Shown: piece after piece, positions 1 through 5,903 of the stretch
Numbering within the stretch: the stretch's first letter is position 1
Layout: the number at the start of each line of letters is the position of its first letter
Origin: Bdellovibrio sp.
GTDB lineage: Bacteria > Bdellovibrionota > Bdellovibrionia > Bdellovibrionales > Bdellovibrionaceae
Assembly (NCBI GenBank): GCA_019104905.1
Contig: JAHRXB010000032.1
Span: 1 to 5,903, forward strand
Length of the DNA: 5,903 nt
Reading direction: 5' to 3'
The notes under the pieces: generated by a model
The model's database searches: none
What the model was told of the DNA's origin: nothing
Seen by the model: the letters and a program-made list of their open reading frames with translations, nothing else
Program-made: the position numbers and the translations under genes

Positions 1-543
1 CATCGCATAACTCGCCTCGCGAATGGTATTCGGAATCGAGCGAATCGCCTCGCGCGTGGTGACAATGATAATAGGTAAAACCAAAAGCCCCAGGGTCAAT
101 CCCGCAGTCAAAATGCTTTGCCCCAGCTTAAGTTTATAAACAAAAAGCCCCAGGGCCATCAGACCATAGGTGATCGACGGAATCCCGGCCAGGTTGATGA
201 TATTCAGCTCAATGATTTGCGAAACCCAGTTTTTCTTCGAGTACTCTTCAAGATAAACCCCGGCAGCCACTCCCAACGGAATGGCACAGAACGCCGTCGT
301 GAGCATAATGCAAAAAGACCCGACCCACGCCGAGAGTATCCCCGCTTTTTCCGGGAATCGAGAGGGGAAACTTGTGAAAAAGGCCGCATTAATACGCGGA
401 ACACCGGTCAGCGACAGATCCACAATCAAGGTCAAAAGCGTCACCAAAGCAAAGAGCAATGACAAAAGACCCACCATCGCAAAAACAAAATCCCACATCT
501 GACGGCGTTTGATATTCGCTAAGATATCTTGAGAAGGTTTCAT
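1..543 (-). CDS. pstA: Phosphate ABC transporter permease PstA (3' end beyond window)
   Basis: This is the N-terminal 181 residues of PstA, one of the two inner-membrane permease subunits of the PstSCAB high-affinity phosphate importer. The reading frame is open from the ATG at 543 to base 1, so the C-terminal part lies outside the window. A basic N-terminus is followed by a hydrophobic segment at about 17-41, then further segments near 69-96, 115-136 and 144-162. Family-typical stretches are IPLGVAAGVYLEEY (88-101) and NLAGIPSITYG (117-127). The start of the EAA loop that contacts the ATPase is seen as REASYAM at the cut edge. The ATG shares its A with the pstC stop (TGATG), and an AGGAG lies 8 bases upstream inside pstC, so translational coupling is likely. 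pstB would be expected next downstream. The family call is secure from motifs and gene order. Confidence 0.95.
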   Translation of the reverse strand, partial: MKPSQDILANIKRRQMWDFVFAMVGLLSLLFALVTLLTLIVDLSLTGVPRINAAFFTSFPSRFPEKAGILSAWVGSFCIMLTTAFCAIPLGVAAGVYLEEYSKKNWVSQIIELNIINLAGIPSITYGLMALGLFVYKLKLGQSILTAGLTLGLLVLPIIIVTTREAIRSIPNTIREASYAM

Positions 544-1481
544 CACTCTTTCTCCTGAAACTTTTTACGCAGCCATAGACCGATAATATTAAAACAAAGC
601 GTCAGAACAAGAAGACTCAAGCCCGCCACATAGATGGATTGATAGCCGATAGATCCATGCGGTAAATCCCCTAAACTGACTTGCACGATAAAAGCCGTGA
701 TCGTGGCGGCAGGCTGAGTGGGATTCAAGGTCAGATTGGGCTGCATCCCCGCCGCAATCGCCACGACCATGGTTTCGCCAAGGGCCCGAGAGATTCCCAG
801 AACATAGGCAGAAGTCATACCCGAAAATGCGGCCGGAATGACGACACGGAAGGCCGTCTGCATCCGCGAAGCCCCGACAGCAAAAGAAGCCTCTCGCAAG
901 TGCCCGGGCACCGCCCTCATCGCATCTTCACTAAGACTGCTGACATAGGGAACAATCATCACGCCAATAACAATACCTGCACTTAAAACGTTAAATCCCC
1001 CCATGGATGGGATGATTTTTTGCAAAAGGGGCGTCACAAAGAGCAAAGCAAAATAACCGTACACCACGGTAGGAACGGCTGCCAAAAGCTCTAGGATCGG
1101 CTTCAAAACTTCACGCCAGGACGGGCGAATATATTCACTTAAAAAGGCTGCGGCCACTGTTCCCAAGGGAATCGCGACGATCAGGGCAATCATCGTGGAT
1201 AAGAATGTGCCACTCAACAGAGGTAAAATACCATAACGAGGATTTTCAAAAAGGGGCGTCCACTCGGTCCCCGTCAGAAACTCCTTCAACGAGACATGAG
1301 CAAAAAAAGGCAGACTCTCGGTGACTAAAATACCCACGATACCGATGGTCACCAAAACAGAGGACGCCGCCGCCAAGAAAAGCAGAGTTTCGATCACCCG
1401 CTCTCTTAAACGACGCATCCGCCGAACAGGATGATCGGCGGATGTAAACTCAGATAATTTTTTGAGTTGATTTTTTGTCAC
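543..1481 (-). CDS. pstC: Phosphate ABC transporter permease PstC
   Basis: PstC is the second permease subunit of the PstSCAB importer and forms the membrane channel with PstA. The protein has 312 residues, a normal length. A basic, soluble N-terminus of about 30 residues precedes a first membrane segment (about 32-54). Later hydrophobic segments lie near 84-115, 128-152, 165-184, 220-245 and 282-304. Family signatures are PTVVYGYFAL (137-146), the EAA loop beginning REASFAVGAS (196-205) that docks on the PstB ATPase, and RALGETMVVA (232-241). The start is GTG, 9 bases after the pstS stop, with only a weak AGG upstream, so translation probably depends on coupling to pstS. An in-frame ATG at residue 22 (1418) is a possible alternative but would discard the basic leader. 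The stop overlaps the pstA start by one base. Confidence 0.96.
   Translation of the reverse strand: MTKNQLKKLSEFTSADHPVRRMRRLRERVIETLLFLAAASSVLVTIGIVGILVTESLPFFAHVSLKEFLTGTEWTPLFENPRYGILPLLSGTFLSTMIALIVAIPLGTVAAAFLSEYIRPSWREVLKPILELLAAVPTVVYGYFALLFVTPLLQKIIPSMGGFNVLSAGIVIGVMIVPYVSSLSEDAMRAVPGHLREASFAVGASRMQTAFRVVIPAAFSGMTSAYVLGISRALGETMVVAIAAGMQPNLTLNPTQPAATITAFIVQVSLGDLPHGSIGYQSIYVAGLSLLVLTLCFNIIGLWLRKKFQEKE
552..556 (-). promoter_or_regulatory. Ribosome binding site of pstA, inside pstC
   Basis: On the minus strand an AGGAG lies within the last codons of pstC, 8 bases ahead of the pstA ATG at 543. With the one-base stop/start overlap it supports the chosen pstA start and coupled translation of the two permeases. 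Confidence 0.75.
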
Positions 1482-1490
1482 TGGCCTAAA

Positions 1491-2492
1491 CTACAACGAA
1501 CCTTCACGTTTCATCAACTGTTCAATTTTAAGTCCCACTTCAGAGTGTCCCCCAAAGACCGTTCCCAACTTGTTCTTTTTCACATGCTCTTTGCCCATTT
1601 CATAGGCTTTAGCAGGAAGTGGAACGTATTTTACCTGGGGCACAATCGCCGCCGAATTGTCCAAATAGAAACCTACGAAGTCTTTGACTTCGGCCTTCTT
1701 CAGAGAGGCTTCGCTCACATAAATAAAGATCGGACGAGACAACGGGAAGTAAGTTCCAGCCTCTACCGTGGCACGCGATGGCAAAACGGCTTCGTTCTTT
1801 TTAGGAGCTTTTTCTCCACCCACGATCCCTACGATTTTAAGTTTGCCCTTATTTTCTTCATAATAAGCCAAGGGCACATATCCCAAAGAATACAGATCAT
1901 TGGAAACGCCAGTCACAAGAGTATTGTCATCTTCACTGGCGGTGTAATCACCACGAGACGACTTGGCTTTTCCAACAATAGCCTCCGTAAAGTAATCAAA
2001 AGTTCCAGAGTCCGAACCGGCTCCATAAAGCTTTAAATTTTCTTTCGGCCATGCCGGATTCACATCGCTCCACTTCATGACTTTTCCTTGAGCTGTGGGC
2101 TCCCACATTTTCTTGAGTTCATCCACCGTGATGGATTTAAGCCATGTGTTTTTAGGATTTACCACGACCGCCGTTGCATCATAGGCGATAGGGATTTCAA
2201 GAAATTTAATACCCGCTTTACGGCAAGCCTCTAGCTCTGACGACTGCACGGGGCGAGACGCATTTTGAACATCTGTTTCTCCACGGCAAAACTTCTTAAA
2301 GCCGCCGCCGGTTCCAGAGATACCCACCGTCACGCGAACTTTTCCTTTTTGCGCCGTTTGAAACTCTTCCGCCATCGCCTCAGTGATCGGAAAAACAGTG
2401 CTAGAACCGTCAATCTTAATAACTGGAACCTGAGCGTGAGCCCATGATGCTCCAACAACCAAAGAGAAAGATAGAATCATATTTTTAAGCAT
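1491..2492 (-). CDS. pstS: Periplasmic phosphate-binding protein PstS
   Basis: PstS is the substrate-binding protein that captures inorganic phosphate in the periplasm and delivers it to PstC-PstA. Counting from the ATG at 2492 it has 333 residues. A Sec signal peptide (positive Lys3, hydrophobic core 5-15, AHA before Gln21) has no lipobox cysteine, so the mature protein should be soluble. Phosphate-contacting loops typical of the family are visible: DGSSTVFPI (28-36), SGTGGGF (59-65), TDVQNASRP (73-81) and [10 protein letters not shown] (159-168). The reading frame also allows an ATG two codons earlier (2498), but the AGGAG directly abuts that one and sits 6 bases from the 2492 ATG, which is the better start. 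It is first in the pst operon and faces a divergent kinase gene. The fold family is certain; anion specificity is inferred from the operon. Confidence 0.96.
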   Translation of the reverse strand: MLKNMILSFSLVVGASWAHAQVPVIKIDGSSTVFPITEAMAEEFQTAQKGKVRVTVGISGTGGGFKKFCRGETDVQNASRPVQSSELEACRKAGIKFLEIPIAYDATAVVVNPKNTWLKSITVDELKKMWEPTAQGKVMKWSDVNPAWPKENLKLYGAGSDSGTFDYFTEAIVGKAKSSRGDYTASEDDNTLVTGVSNDLYSLGYVPLAYYEENKGKLKIVGIVGGEKAPKKNEAVLPSRATVEAGTYFPLSRPIFIYVSEASLKKAEVKDFVGFYLDNSAAIVPQVKYVPLPAKAYEMGKEHVKKNKLGTVFGGHSEVGLKIEQLMKREGSL

Positions 2493-2498
2493 AGACAT

Positions 2499-2503
2499 CT
2501 CCT
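2499..2503 (-). promoter_or_regulatory. Ribosome binding site that decides the pstS start
   Basis: AGGAG on the minus strand directly abuts an ATG at 2498 but lies 6 bases before a second in-frame ATG at 2492. Usual Shine-Dalgarno spacing is about 5-9 bases, so the second ATG is favoured. The signal peptide is intact with either start. Confidence 0.75.
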
Positions 2504-2522
2504 GTACGGATATAGGTCTAGC

Positions 2523-2582
2523 ACCATAATGCCGCCCTGTATTGTTAAGGTTTTATTTAGATTTAGCCGTTTCGCGTTACAG
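2523..2582 (-). promoter_or_regulatory. Candidate pstS promoter with Pho-box-like 11-bp units
   Basis: Read on the minus strand, 2582 down to 2539 divides into four consecutive 11-mers: CTGTAACGCGA, AACGGCTAAAT, CTAAATAAAAC and CTTAACAATAC. The last two agree at 8 of 11 positions, and the first begins with CTGT like the enterobacterial Pho-box unit. PhoB binds 7-bp units repeated every 11 bp and replaces the -35 element. A weak -10 candidate follows, either CATTAT (2531-2526, 11 bases after the CTTAACA unit) or TATGGT (2528-2523). No good sigma70 -35 is present at the right spacing, which fits an activator-dependent promoter. The match to the known consensus is loose, and AT-rich promoter DNA can mimic it, so this is an inference helped by its position upstream of pstS. 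Confidence 0.4.
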
Positions 2583-2605
2583 AAGAAGTGGGTAAACTAG
2601 GGGCG

Positions 2606-4135
2606 ATGGAAAAAAAGTATCTCGCCGATTCAGCCAATATTTTTGACAAAATCAACAAGGCTATTTCTCACGCGGTCTATATTTTCGATCTCGAAAAGCA
2701 GATGGTCGTTTGGAGCAACGAACGCGGCCAAGAACTCTATGGCTACTCCAATGAACAAATCCGCGAGATGGGCACCGACTACTATGCCAAAGTGATGCAC
2801 CCCGACGACATCCCTCTCCTTTATGAGGCGGGGCTCAAATCCAAAACTCTCAAAGATGGCGAAGTTCTGGTTCTGGAATATCGGTTTAAAGATTCTGCAG
2901 GAAATTACCATTGGATCAATGACCGAGTGACCGTGTTTACTCGCAACGAACACGGCGACGCCACCGCCGTCTTGGGTGTGGCCACGGATGTGAGTGAACG
3001 CAAAGCTTACGAGGACACGCTTAAAAAAACCATCGACAAATTAAACCTCTCCTTGTCAGCTGCCAATCTGGGCACTTGGGAGTGGAACCTGGACGACAAC
3101 TCTTTGGTTTGGGATGAGCGGATGTATAAAATCCACGGGATCCCCGCGCGCCTTTCAAGCTCTCTCGTCCAAGAGGTTCGCAGCCGCACCCATCCCGAAG
3201 ACCTCGAAGCCAACGCGGCGAAAATCCGCGAAGCGATGGAAAAAAAACAAGACTTCTATCTCACCTATCGGGTCACCTACGAAAATCAGGAAGTGCATCA
3301 TATTCGCTGTTACGGAAAAATTTTAAGCTATTCCGGAACCCACCGCGCTTATGGAGTCGCCTGGGATTCGACCGAAGAGGTTCTCACCGAACGCCAGATT
3401 GCCGAAGCTCGAGCGAAACTGATTTCCTCCACCAAAATGGCCGCCCTCGGAGAAATGTCTGGCGGCATTGCCCATGAAATCAACAACCCTCTGACTGTCA
3501 TTCAGGCTCGCGCCTTTCAGCTTTCGCAAATGGTGGAAACCAACAATATTGATCCAGAGAAAATCAAACAAGCCTCCGAAAGTATCAGCAGAACTGCAGA
3601 CAAAATTGCCCGCATCATTAAGTCCTTGCGCTCTTTTGCACGAGAAGGAACCTACGACCCCTTTGAGGTCGTTCCCGTAAAACAAATCATCGAAGAGACT
3701 TTGGAGTTTTGTCGCACGCGTTTTTATAATCACGGCATTGAAATTGAGATTCCCGATATAGATCCCGATCTTGAAGTCGAGTGTCGTCTTATTCAGATTG
3801 AACAAGTTCTTTTAAATCTCCTCAACAACTCTTTCGACGCCATCCAACATCTTGAGAACAAATGGATTCGCGTGACCGTCAAGGAACTGGTGGACGCTAT
3901 CGAAATCTCAGTAACGGATTCTGGCAAAGGAATCGCTGACACCATCGCCGAACAAATCATGCTGCCCTTTTTCACCACCAAAGAAGTGGGTAAAGGAACC
4001 GGGTTGGGTTTAAGTATTTCGAGTGGAATCATGCGAAGCCATAAGGGCTCTTTGACTTTGGCTCAGGGAACCGAAAACACGACCTTTGTGATTCATTTGC
4101 CTAAATGGCAAAACGAGGAAGCCCTTCATTACTGA
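2606..4135 (+). CDS. Cytosolic PAS-PAS sensor histidine kinase
   Basis: This is a two-component sensor kinase of 509 residues counted from the ATG at 2606. Two PAS domains with PAC tails occupy about 10-132 (HPDD near the middle, ending in TDVSERK) and 145-262 (HPED, ending in DSTEE). A short charged helical linker leads to the dimerisation and phosphoacceptor domain, with GGIAHEINNPL placing the phosphorylated histidine at 290. The ATPase domain (about 385-500) shows an N box with Asn408, a G1 box DSGKGI starting at Asp438, FFTTKEVGKG, and a G2 box GTGLGL at 464-469, so it looks catalytically intact. No signal peptide or membrane segment is seen, so it should sense an intracellular cue. A GTG at 2588 would add six residues; the ATG has a close AGGGG, and neither site is strong. 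No response regulator is adjacent. It is divergent from pstS, so a phosphate-related role is possible but unproven. Confidence 0.93.
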   Translation: MEKKYLADSANIFDKINKAISHAVYIFDLEKQMVVWSNERGQELYGYSNEQIREMGTDYYAKVMHPDDIPLLYEAGLKSKTLKDGEVLVLEYRFKDSAGNYHWINDRVTVFTRNEHGDATAVLGVATDVSERKAYEDTLKKTIDKLNLSLSAANLGTWEWNLDDNSLVWDERMYKIHGIPARLSSSLVQEVRSRTHPEDLEANAAKIREAMEKKQDFYLTYRVTYENQEVHHIRCYGKILSYSGTHRAYGVAWDSTEEVLTERQIAEARAKLISSTKMAALGEMSGGIAHEINNPLTVIQARAFQLSQMVETNNIDPEKIKQASESISRTADKIARIIKSLRSFAREGTYDPFEVVPVKQIIEETLEFCRTRFYNHGIEIEIPDIDPDLEVECRLIQIEQVLLNLLNNSFDAIQHLENKWIRVTVKELVDAIEISVTDSGKGIADTIAEQIMLPFFTTKEVGKGTGLGLSISSGIMRSHKGSLTLAQGTENTTFVIHLPKWQNEEALHY

Positions 4136-4578
4136 CAGCGAGAGCAGACACCGAAAAAATCCAAACGATGGGAAACTTGTTTATATCCCATCTCTTCAAC
4201 CATCTTGATGTGCTGATCAAGATCGCAAATATGCAAAGGCTCTACACGTTGGCAGTGACGGCAAATCACATGGTGATGATGGTGACCAGACTCCAGAGCC
4301 AGCTCAAAGCGGGCGACACCATCGCCAAATTCCAAACGTGAGACCAGGCCCGCCTCTTCGAACTTTTTAAGAATTCGATAGATCGTCACCAAATCCATTC
4401 CCTCGGACTTATTATCAAATTTTCGAAAGATCTCGTCCGCCGAAATAGGATCCGGATGGTTGAGCAGAATCTTCAACAATTGAGATCGCTGCTGAGTGAT
4501 TTTCATCCCCGCCTTGCGCACTCTCTCGTTGAGAGATTCAATATCAATGTTCTTCCGCTCCTGGCCGCACTTGGTCAT
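4129..4578 (-). CDS. Fur/Zur-family metal-responsive transcriptional regulator
   Basis: This 149-residue protein has the length and layout of a ferric-uptake-regulator family repressor, which binds DNA as a metal-loaded dimer. The N-terminal winged helix (about 15-90) opens with a helix containing AGMKITQQR and has the recognition helix around DLVTIYRILKK (62-72). The dimerisation domain carries five consecutive histidines (99-103), then CRHC (106-109) and a C-terminal CSRC (145-148), the paired CxxC structural zinc site; His137 is also conserved. The segment PISADEIF lacks the histidine found there in E. coli Fur (HHVSAEDL). The His run and the ending right after the second CxxC recall mycobacterial Zur, so iron versus zinc specificity is open. 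The start has no clear Shine-Dalgarno. An ATG at residue 25 has a better one but would remove the first conserved helix. Its stop overlaps the convergent kinase gene by 7 bases. Confidence 0.93.
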   Translation of the reverse strand: MTKCGQERKNIDIESLNERVRKAGMKITQQRSQLLKILLNHPDPISADEIFRKFDNKSEGMDLVTIYRILKKFEEAGLVSRLEFGDGVARFELALESGHHHHHVICRHCQRVEPLHICDLDQHIKMVEEMGYKQVSHRLDFFGVCSRCQ

Positions 4579-4614
4579 ATAGAAGGTACTACACCAGTCT
4601 CAGGGGAAAAGCCA

Positions 4615-5340
4615 CTAGCTTTCACCCTTGCGGAGGGCTGCGAGAGCATTGAGACCGAAGTAAGTGTAAGAAAGTGCTGACAAAACCGGCACAAAGAAAA
4701 ACGCCAGAGGAATATATGAAAGAAATCCTAATAAACAGCCCATGCCATACAAAGGCAGGGATTGCGCCTTGGCGATGCGCACTCTCTCCTCCTGGGTGGC
4801 AAAGTCCTGAAGCACATCGTACAAAAATACTTTTTTATTCAGCCAAGATGTTAACAACAAAGGCAGCCCAATCTGAAAGCCCGGCACAAGCCACAAAGGC
4901 AACGTGGCAATAAAGACAACCACAAAAACGACCGTCCCCACCAGAGTATTCCAAAGACTTCCTAAGAAAGATCCACCCCGTTTTTTTTCTAGGTGTTTGA
5001 AGTCTGAATCTCCCACCCACTTCACCACAAGGGGCATGACCAAAACTGAAATCAAAAGGACCGAAGTCAGATAAACCAAGGGAATAAACACCAAGATCAG
5101 AAAAGCCATGGAAAACCAAAGGCTCAGTTCTTGTAATCCGCTCCAGCTTTCAATCCACTGAAAAACACTCATCCCCGCGAAAAGTGCCGTCAGACCGGCG
5201 CTCCACTCTTGCCAATAAATCACAAACAAAAGAAAAAGCCCTATCACGGCCGCCACCGGCAAAAGAAAAATCAACAGAAACATACGAAAACGTAGGAGGG
5301 CCTCAAAGGACTGTCGCAAGGATTGTAAAATCATATTCAT
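4615..5340 (-). CDS. EI24-domain (CysZ-like) inner-membrane protein
   Basis: This is a 241-residue, very hydrophobic protein resembling the EI24/CysZ family, whose E. coli member CysZ imports sulfate; function elsewhere in the family is mostly unknown. An amphipathic start (SLRQSFEALLRFR) leads into a membrane segment at 20-42. Further long hydrophobic stretches lie at 75-106, 128-166 and 197-232. The family-like C-terminal pattern is a short polar stretch with TQEERVRIAKAQ (182-193), then a glycine-rich segment and FFFVPVLSALSYTYF (214-228). The frame is open up to 5604, but that extension lies opposite the phosphatase gene. The ATG at 5340 fits the family N-terminus; an ATG at 5334 and one at 5412 (265 residues, overlapping the divergent gene) are alternatives. 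The regulator gene follows after 36 bases on the same strand. Transport function is not established; no cys genes are in view. Confidence 0.8.
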   Translation of the reverse strand: MNMILQSLRQSFEALLRFRMFLLIFLLPVAAVIGLFLLFVIYWQEWSAGLTALFAGMSVFQWIESWSGLQELSLWFSMAFLILVFIPLVYLTSVLLISVLVMPLVVKWVGDSDFKHLEKKRGGSFLGSLWNTLVGTVVFVVVFIATLPLWLVPGFQIGLPLLLTSWLNKKVFLYDVLQDFATQEERVRIAKAQSLPLYGMGCLLGFLSYIPLAFFFVPVLSALSYTYFGLNALAALRKGES

Positions 5341-5394
5341 ACTCAGATTTTTTCCCTTTCCGTCCTTGCTGGCAAGTGCTTCAATAGGGGCATT
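5341..5394. promoter_or_regulatory. Divergent intergenic region with a small dyad
   Basis: These 54 bases separate the divergent EI24-like and histidine phosphatase genes and should contain at least the phosphatase promoter. A 12-bp hyphenated dyad, CTTGC-TG-GCAAG, lies at 5365-5376. No convincing -35/-10 pair at 16-18 base spacing was found on either strand, so no specific promoter is called. Confidence 0.35.
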
Positions 5395-5903
5395 ATGCCA
5401 AAGATCATTCATCTCTTTCGTCACGGCCAAACAGATTGGAACAACCAACGTCGCCTTCAGGGACATACTGACATCCCCCTCAACGAGGAAGGTCGCCAGC
5501 AGGCCCTGACACTGCAAAATTACTTTCAAGAAAACCCTATTGACGTCTTTATGACAAGCGACCTGCGGCGCGCCCAAGAAACAGCGGAAATCGCCAACAC
5601 CCATTTGGAAAAACCTTTTTTGATCTCTCCTGATTTACGAGAAGTTTTTTTAGGGGATCTGGAAGGGTTGACCCAGCAAGAAGTCCTCGAAAAATACGGT
5701 GGCGAAGCGTGGGAGCAATGGACATCCCTTCACCCCGCCCATGCCGACTTTCGTTATCCCAACGCGGAAAGTGCCAATCAGGCGGTCGCTCGTTTTTCGC
5801 AGTCTCTCACTCATTTTTGCCAGGAATACAATTTTACCAGTGCGGGACTTTGCACTCACGGTTTTATTATTCGCCGCTTTTTGCATTCTCTAAAACCTGA
5901 GCT
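5395..5903 (+). CDS. Histidine phosphatase family protein (3' end beyond window)
   Basis: This is the first 169 codons of a branch-1 histidine phosphatase (phosphoglycerate-mutase-like superfamily), a cytosolic enzyme that hydrolyses a phosphomonoester through a phosphohistidine. Residues seen are LFRHGQTDWN with the nucleophile His10 next to Arg9, TSDLRRAQETA (54-64) with the phosphate-binding arginine, LREVFLGDLEG (81-91) with the likely acid-base Glu83, NAESANQAVARF (123-134) in place of the usual GES motif, and CTHGFIIRR (153-161) with the second histidine His155. All catalytic positions are therefore present before the window ends; members are usually around 200 residues. The ATG has AGGGG 4 bases upstream. 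Substrate cannot be read from the sequence: GpmB-like, alpha-ribazole phosphatase (CobC) or broad-specificity phosphatase are all possible, and no cobalamin genes are in view. Confidence 0.93.
   Translation, partial: MPKIIHLFRHGQTDWNNQRRLQGHTDIPLNEEGRQQALTLQNYFQENPIDVFMTSDLRRAQETAEIANTHLEKPFLISPDLREVFLGDLEGLTQQEVLEKYGGEAWEQWTSLHPAHADFRYPNAESANQAVARFSQSLTHFCQEYNFTSAGLCTHGFIIRRFLHSLKPE

Noticed and set aside
118..502. Plus-strand open frames of 114 and 73 codons in the first 500 bases
   Set aside because: They are shadows of pstA, which is clearly coding on the minus strand; their products are low-complexity and charged with no family resemblance.
1467..2036. 189-codon open frame on the plus strand opposite pstS
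   Set aside because: It lies wholly antisense to a well-supported pstS, its product resembles no family I recognise, and its composition looks like a by-product of pstS codon use.
2502..2541. Direct repeat CCTGTA at 2502-2507 and 2536-2541
   Set aside because: Six bases twice, 34 bases apart, is easily chance; the first copy is partly the pstS ribosome binding site.
3323..3805. 160-codon open frame on the minus strand opposite the kinase
   Set aside because: It is antisense to the conserved HisKA/ATPase region, has no recognisable domain and no ribosome binding site that I could see.
4579..4614. Possible terminator or regulator box between the EI24-like and Fur-family genes
   Set aside because: Only a weak partial inverted repeat (GGT...ACC) is present, with no stable stem plus T-run and no match to known Fur or Zur boxes.
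5341..5604. N-terminal extension of the EI24-like frame up to 5604
   Set aside because: The added 88 residues lie mostly opposite the 5' end of the histidine phosphatase gene, do not resemble the family, and precede a start at 5340 that matches the expected N-terminus.

Overview
The window reads as an ordinary stretch of a bacterial chromosome with roughly balanced base composition and tightly packed genes. A free periplasmic-type PstS (signal peptide with an AxA site, no lipobox) points to a Gram-negative host. A delta-proteobacterial or Bdellovibrio-like organism is possible, but that is only an impression from gene style, not something the sequence proves. Six protein-coding genes are visible, two of them cut by the window edges. 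No RNA genes, mobile elements, CRISPR arrays or convincing factor-independent terminators were seen.

Left part (1-2498, minus strand): a high-affinity phosphate uptake operon transcribed right to left, pstS-pstC-pstA. pstS ends 9 bases before pstC, and the pstC stop and pstA start share one base (TGATG). pstA runs off the left edge after 181 codons. The ATPase gene pstB would be expected beyond it but is not in view.

Middle (2499-4135): a short divergent intergenic region of about 110 bases separates pstS from a plus-strand, cytosolic sensor histidine kinase with two PAS domains. On the pst coding strand this region holds a run of 11-bp-spaced, degenerate Pho-box-like units. No response regulator gene lies next to the kinase.

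Right part (4129-5903): a Fur/Zur-family metalloregulator on the minus strand converges on the kinase, and their stop codons overlap by 7 bases. Upstream of it on the same strand is an EI24/CysZ-like inner-membrane protein gene, 37 bases away and possibly co-transcribed. Divergent from that gene, and cut by the right edge, is a histidine phosphatase (phosphoglycerate-mutase-like) gene.

The only functional theme the sequence supports is phosphate acquisition (pst), with a divergent sensor kinase as a possible but unproven regulatory partner. All families are known. I found no evidence for an undescribed system; the most useful leads are the pst/kinase intergenic region and the specificity of the orphan kinase.
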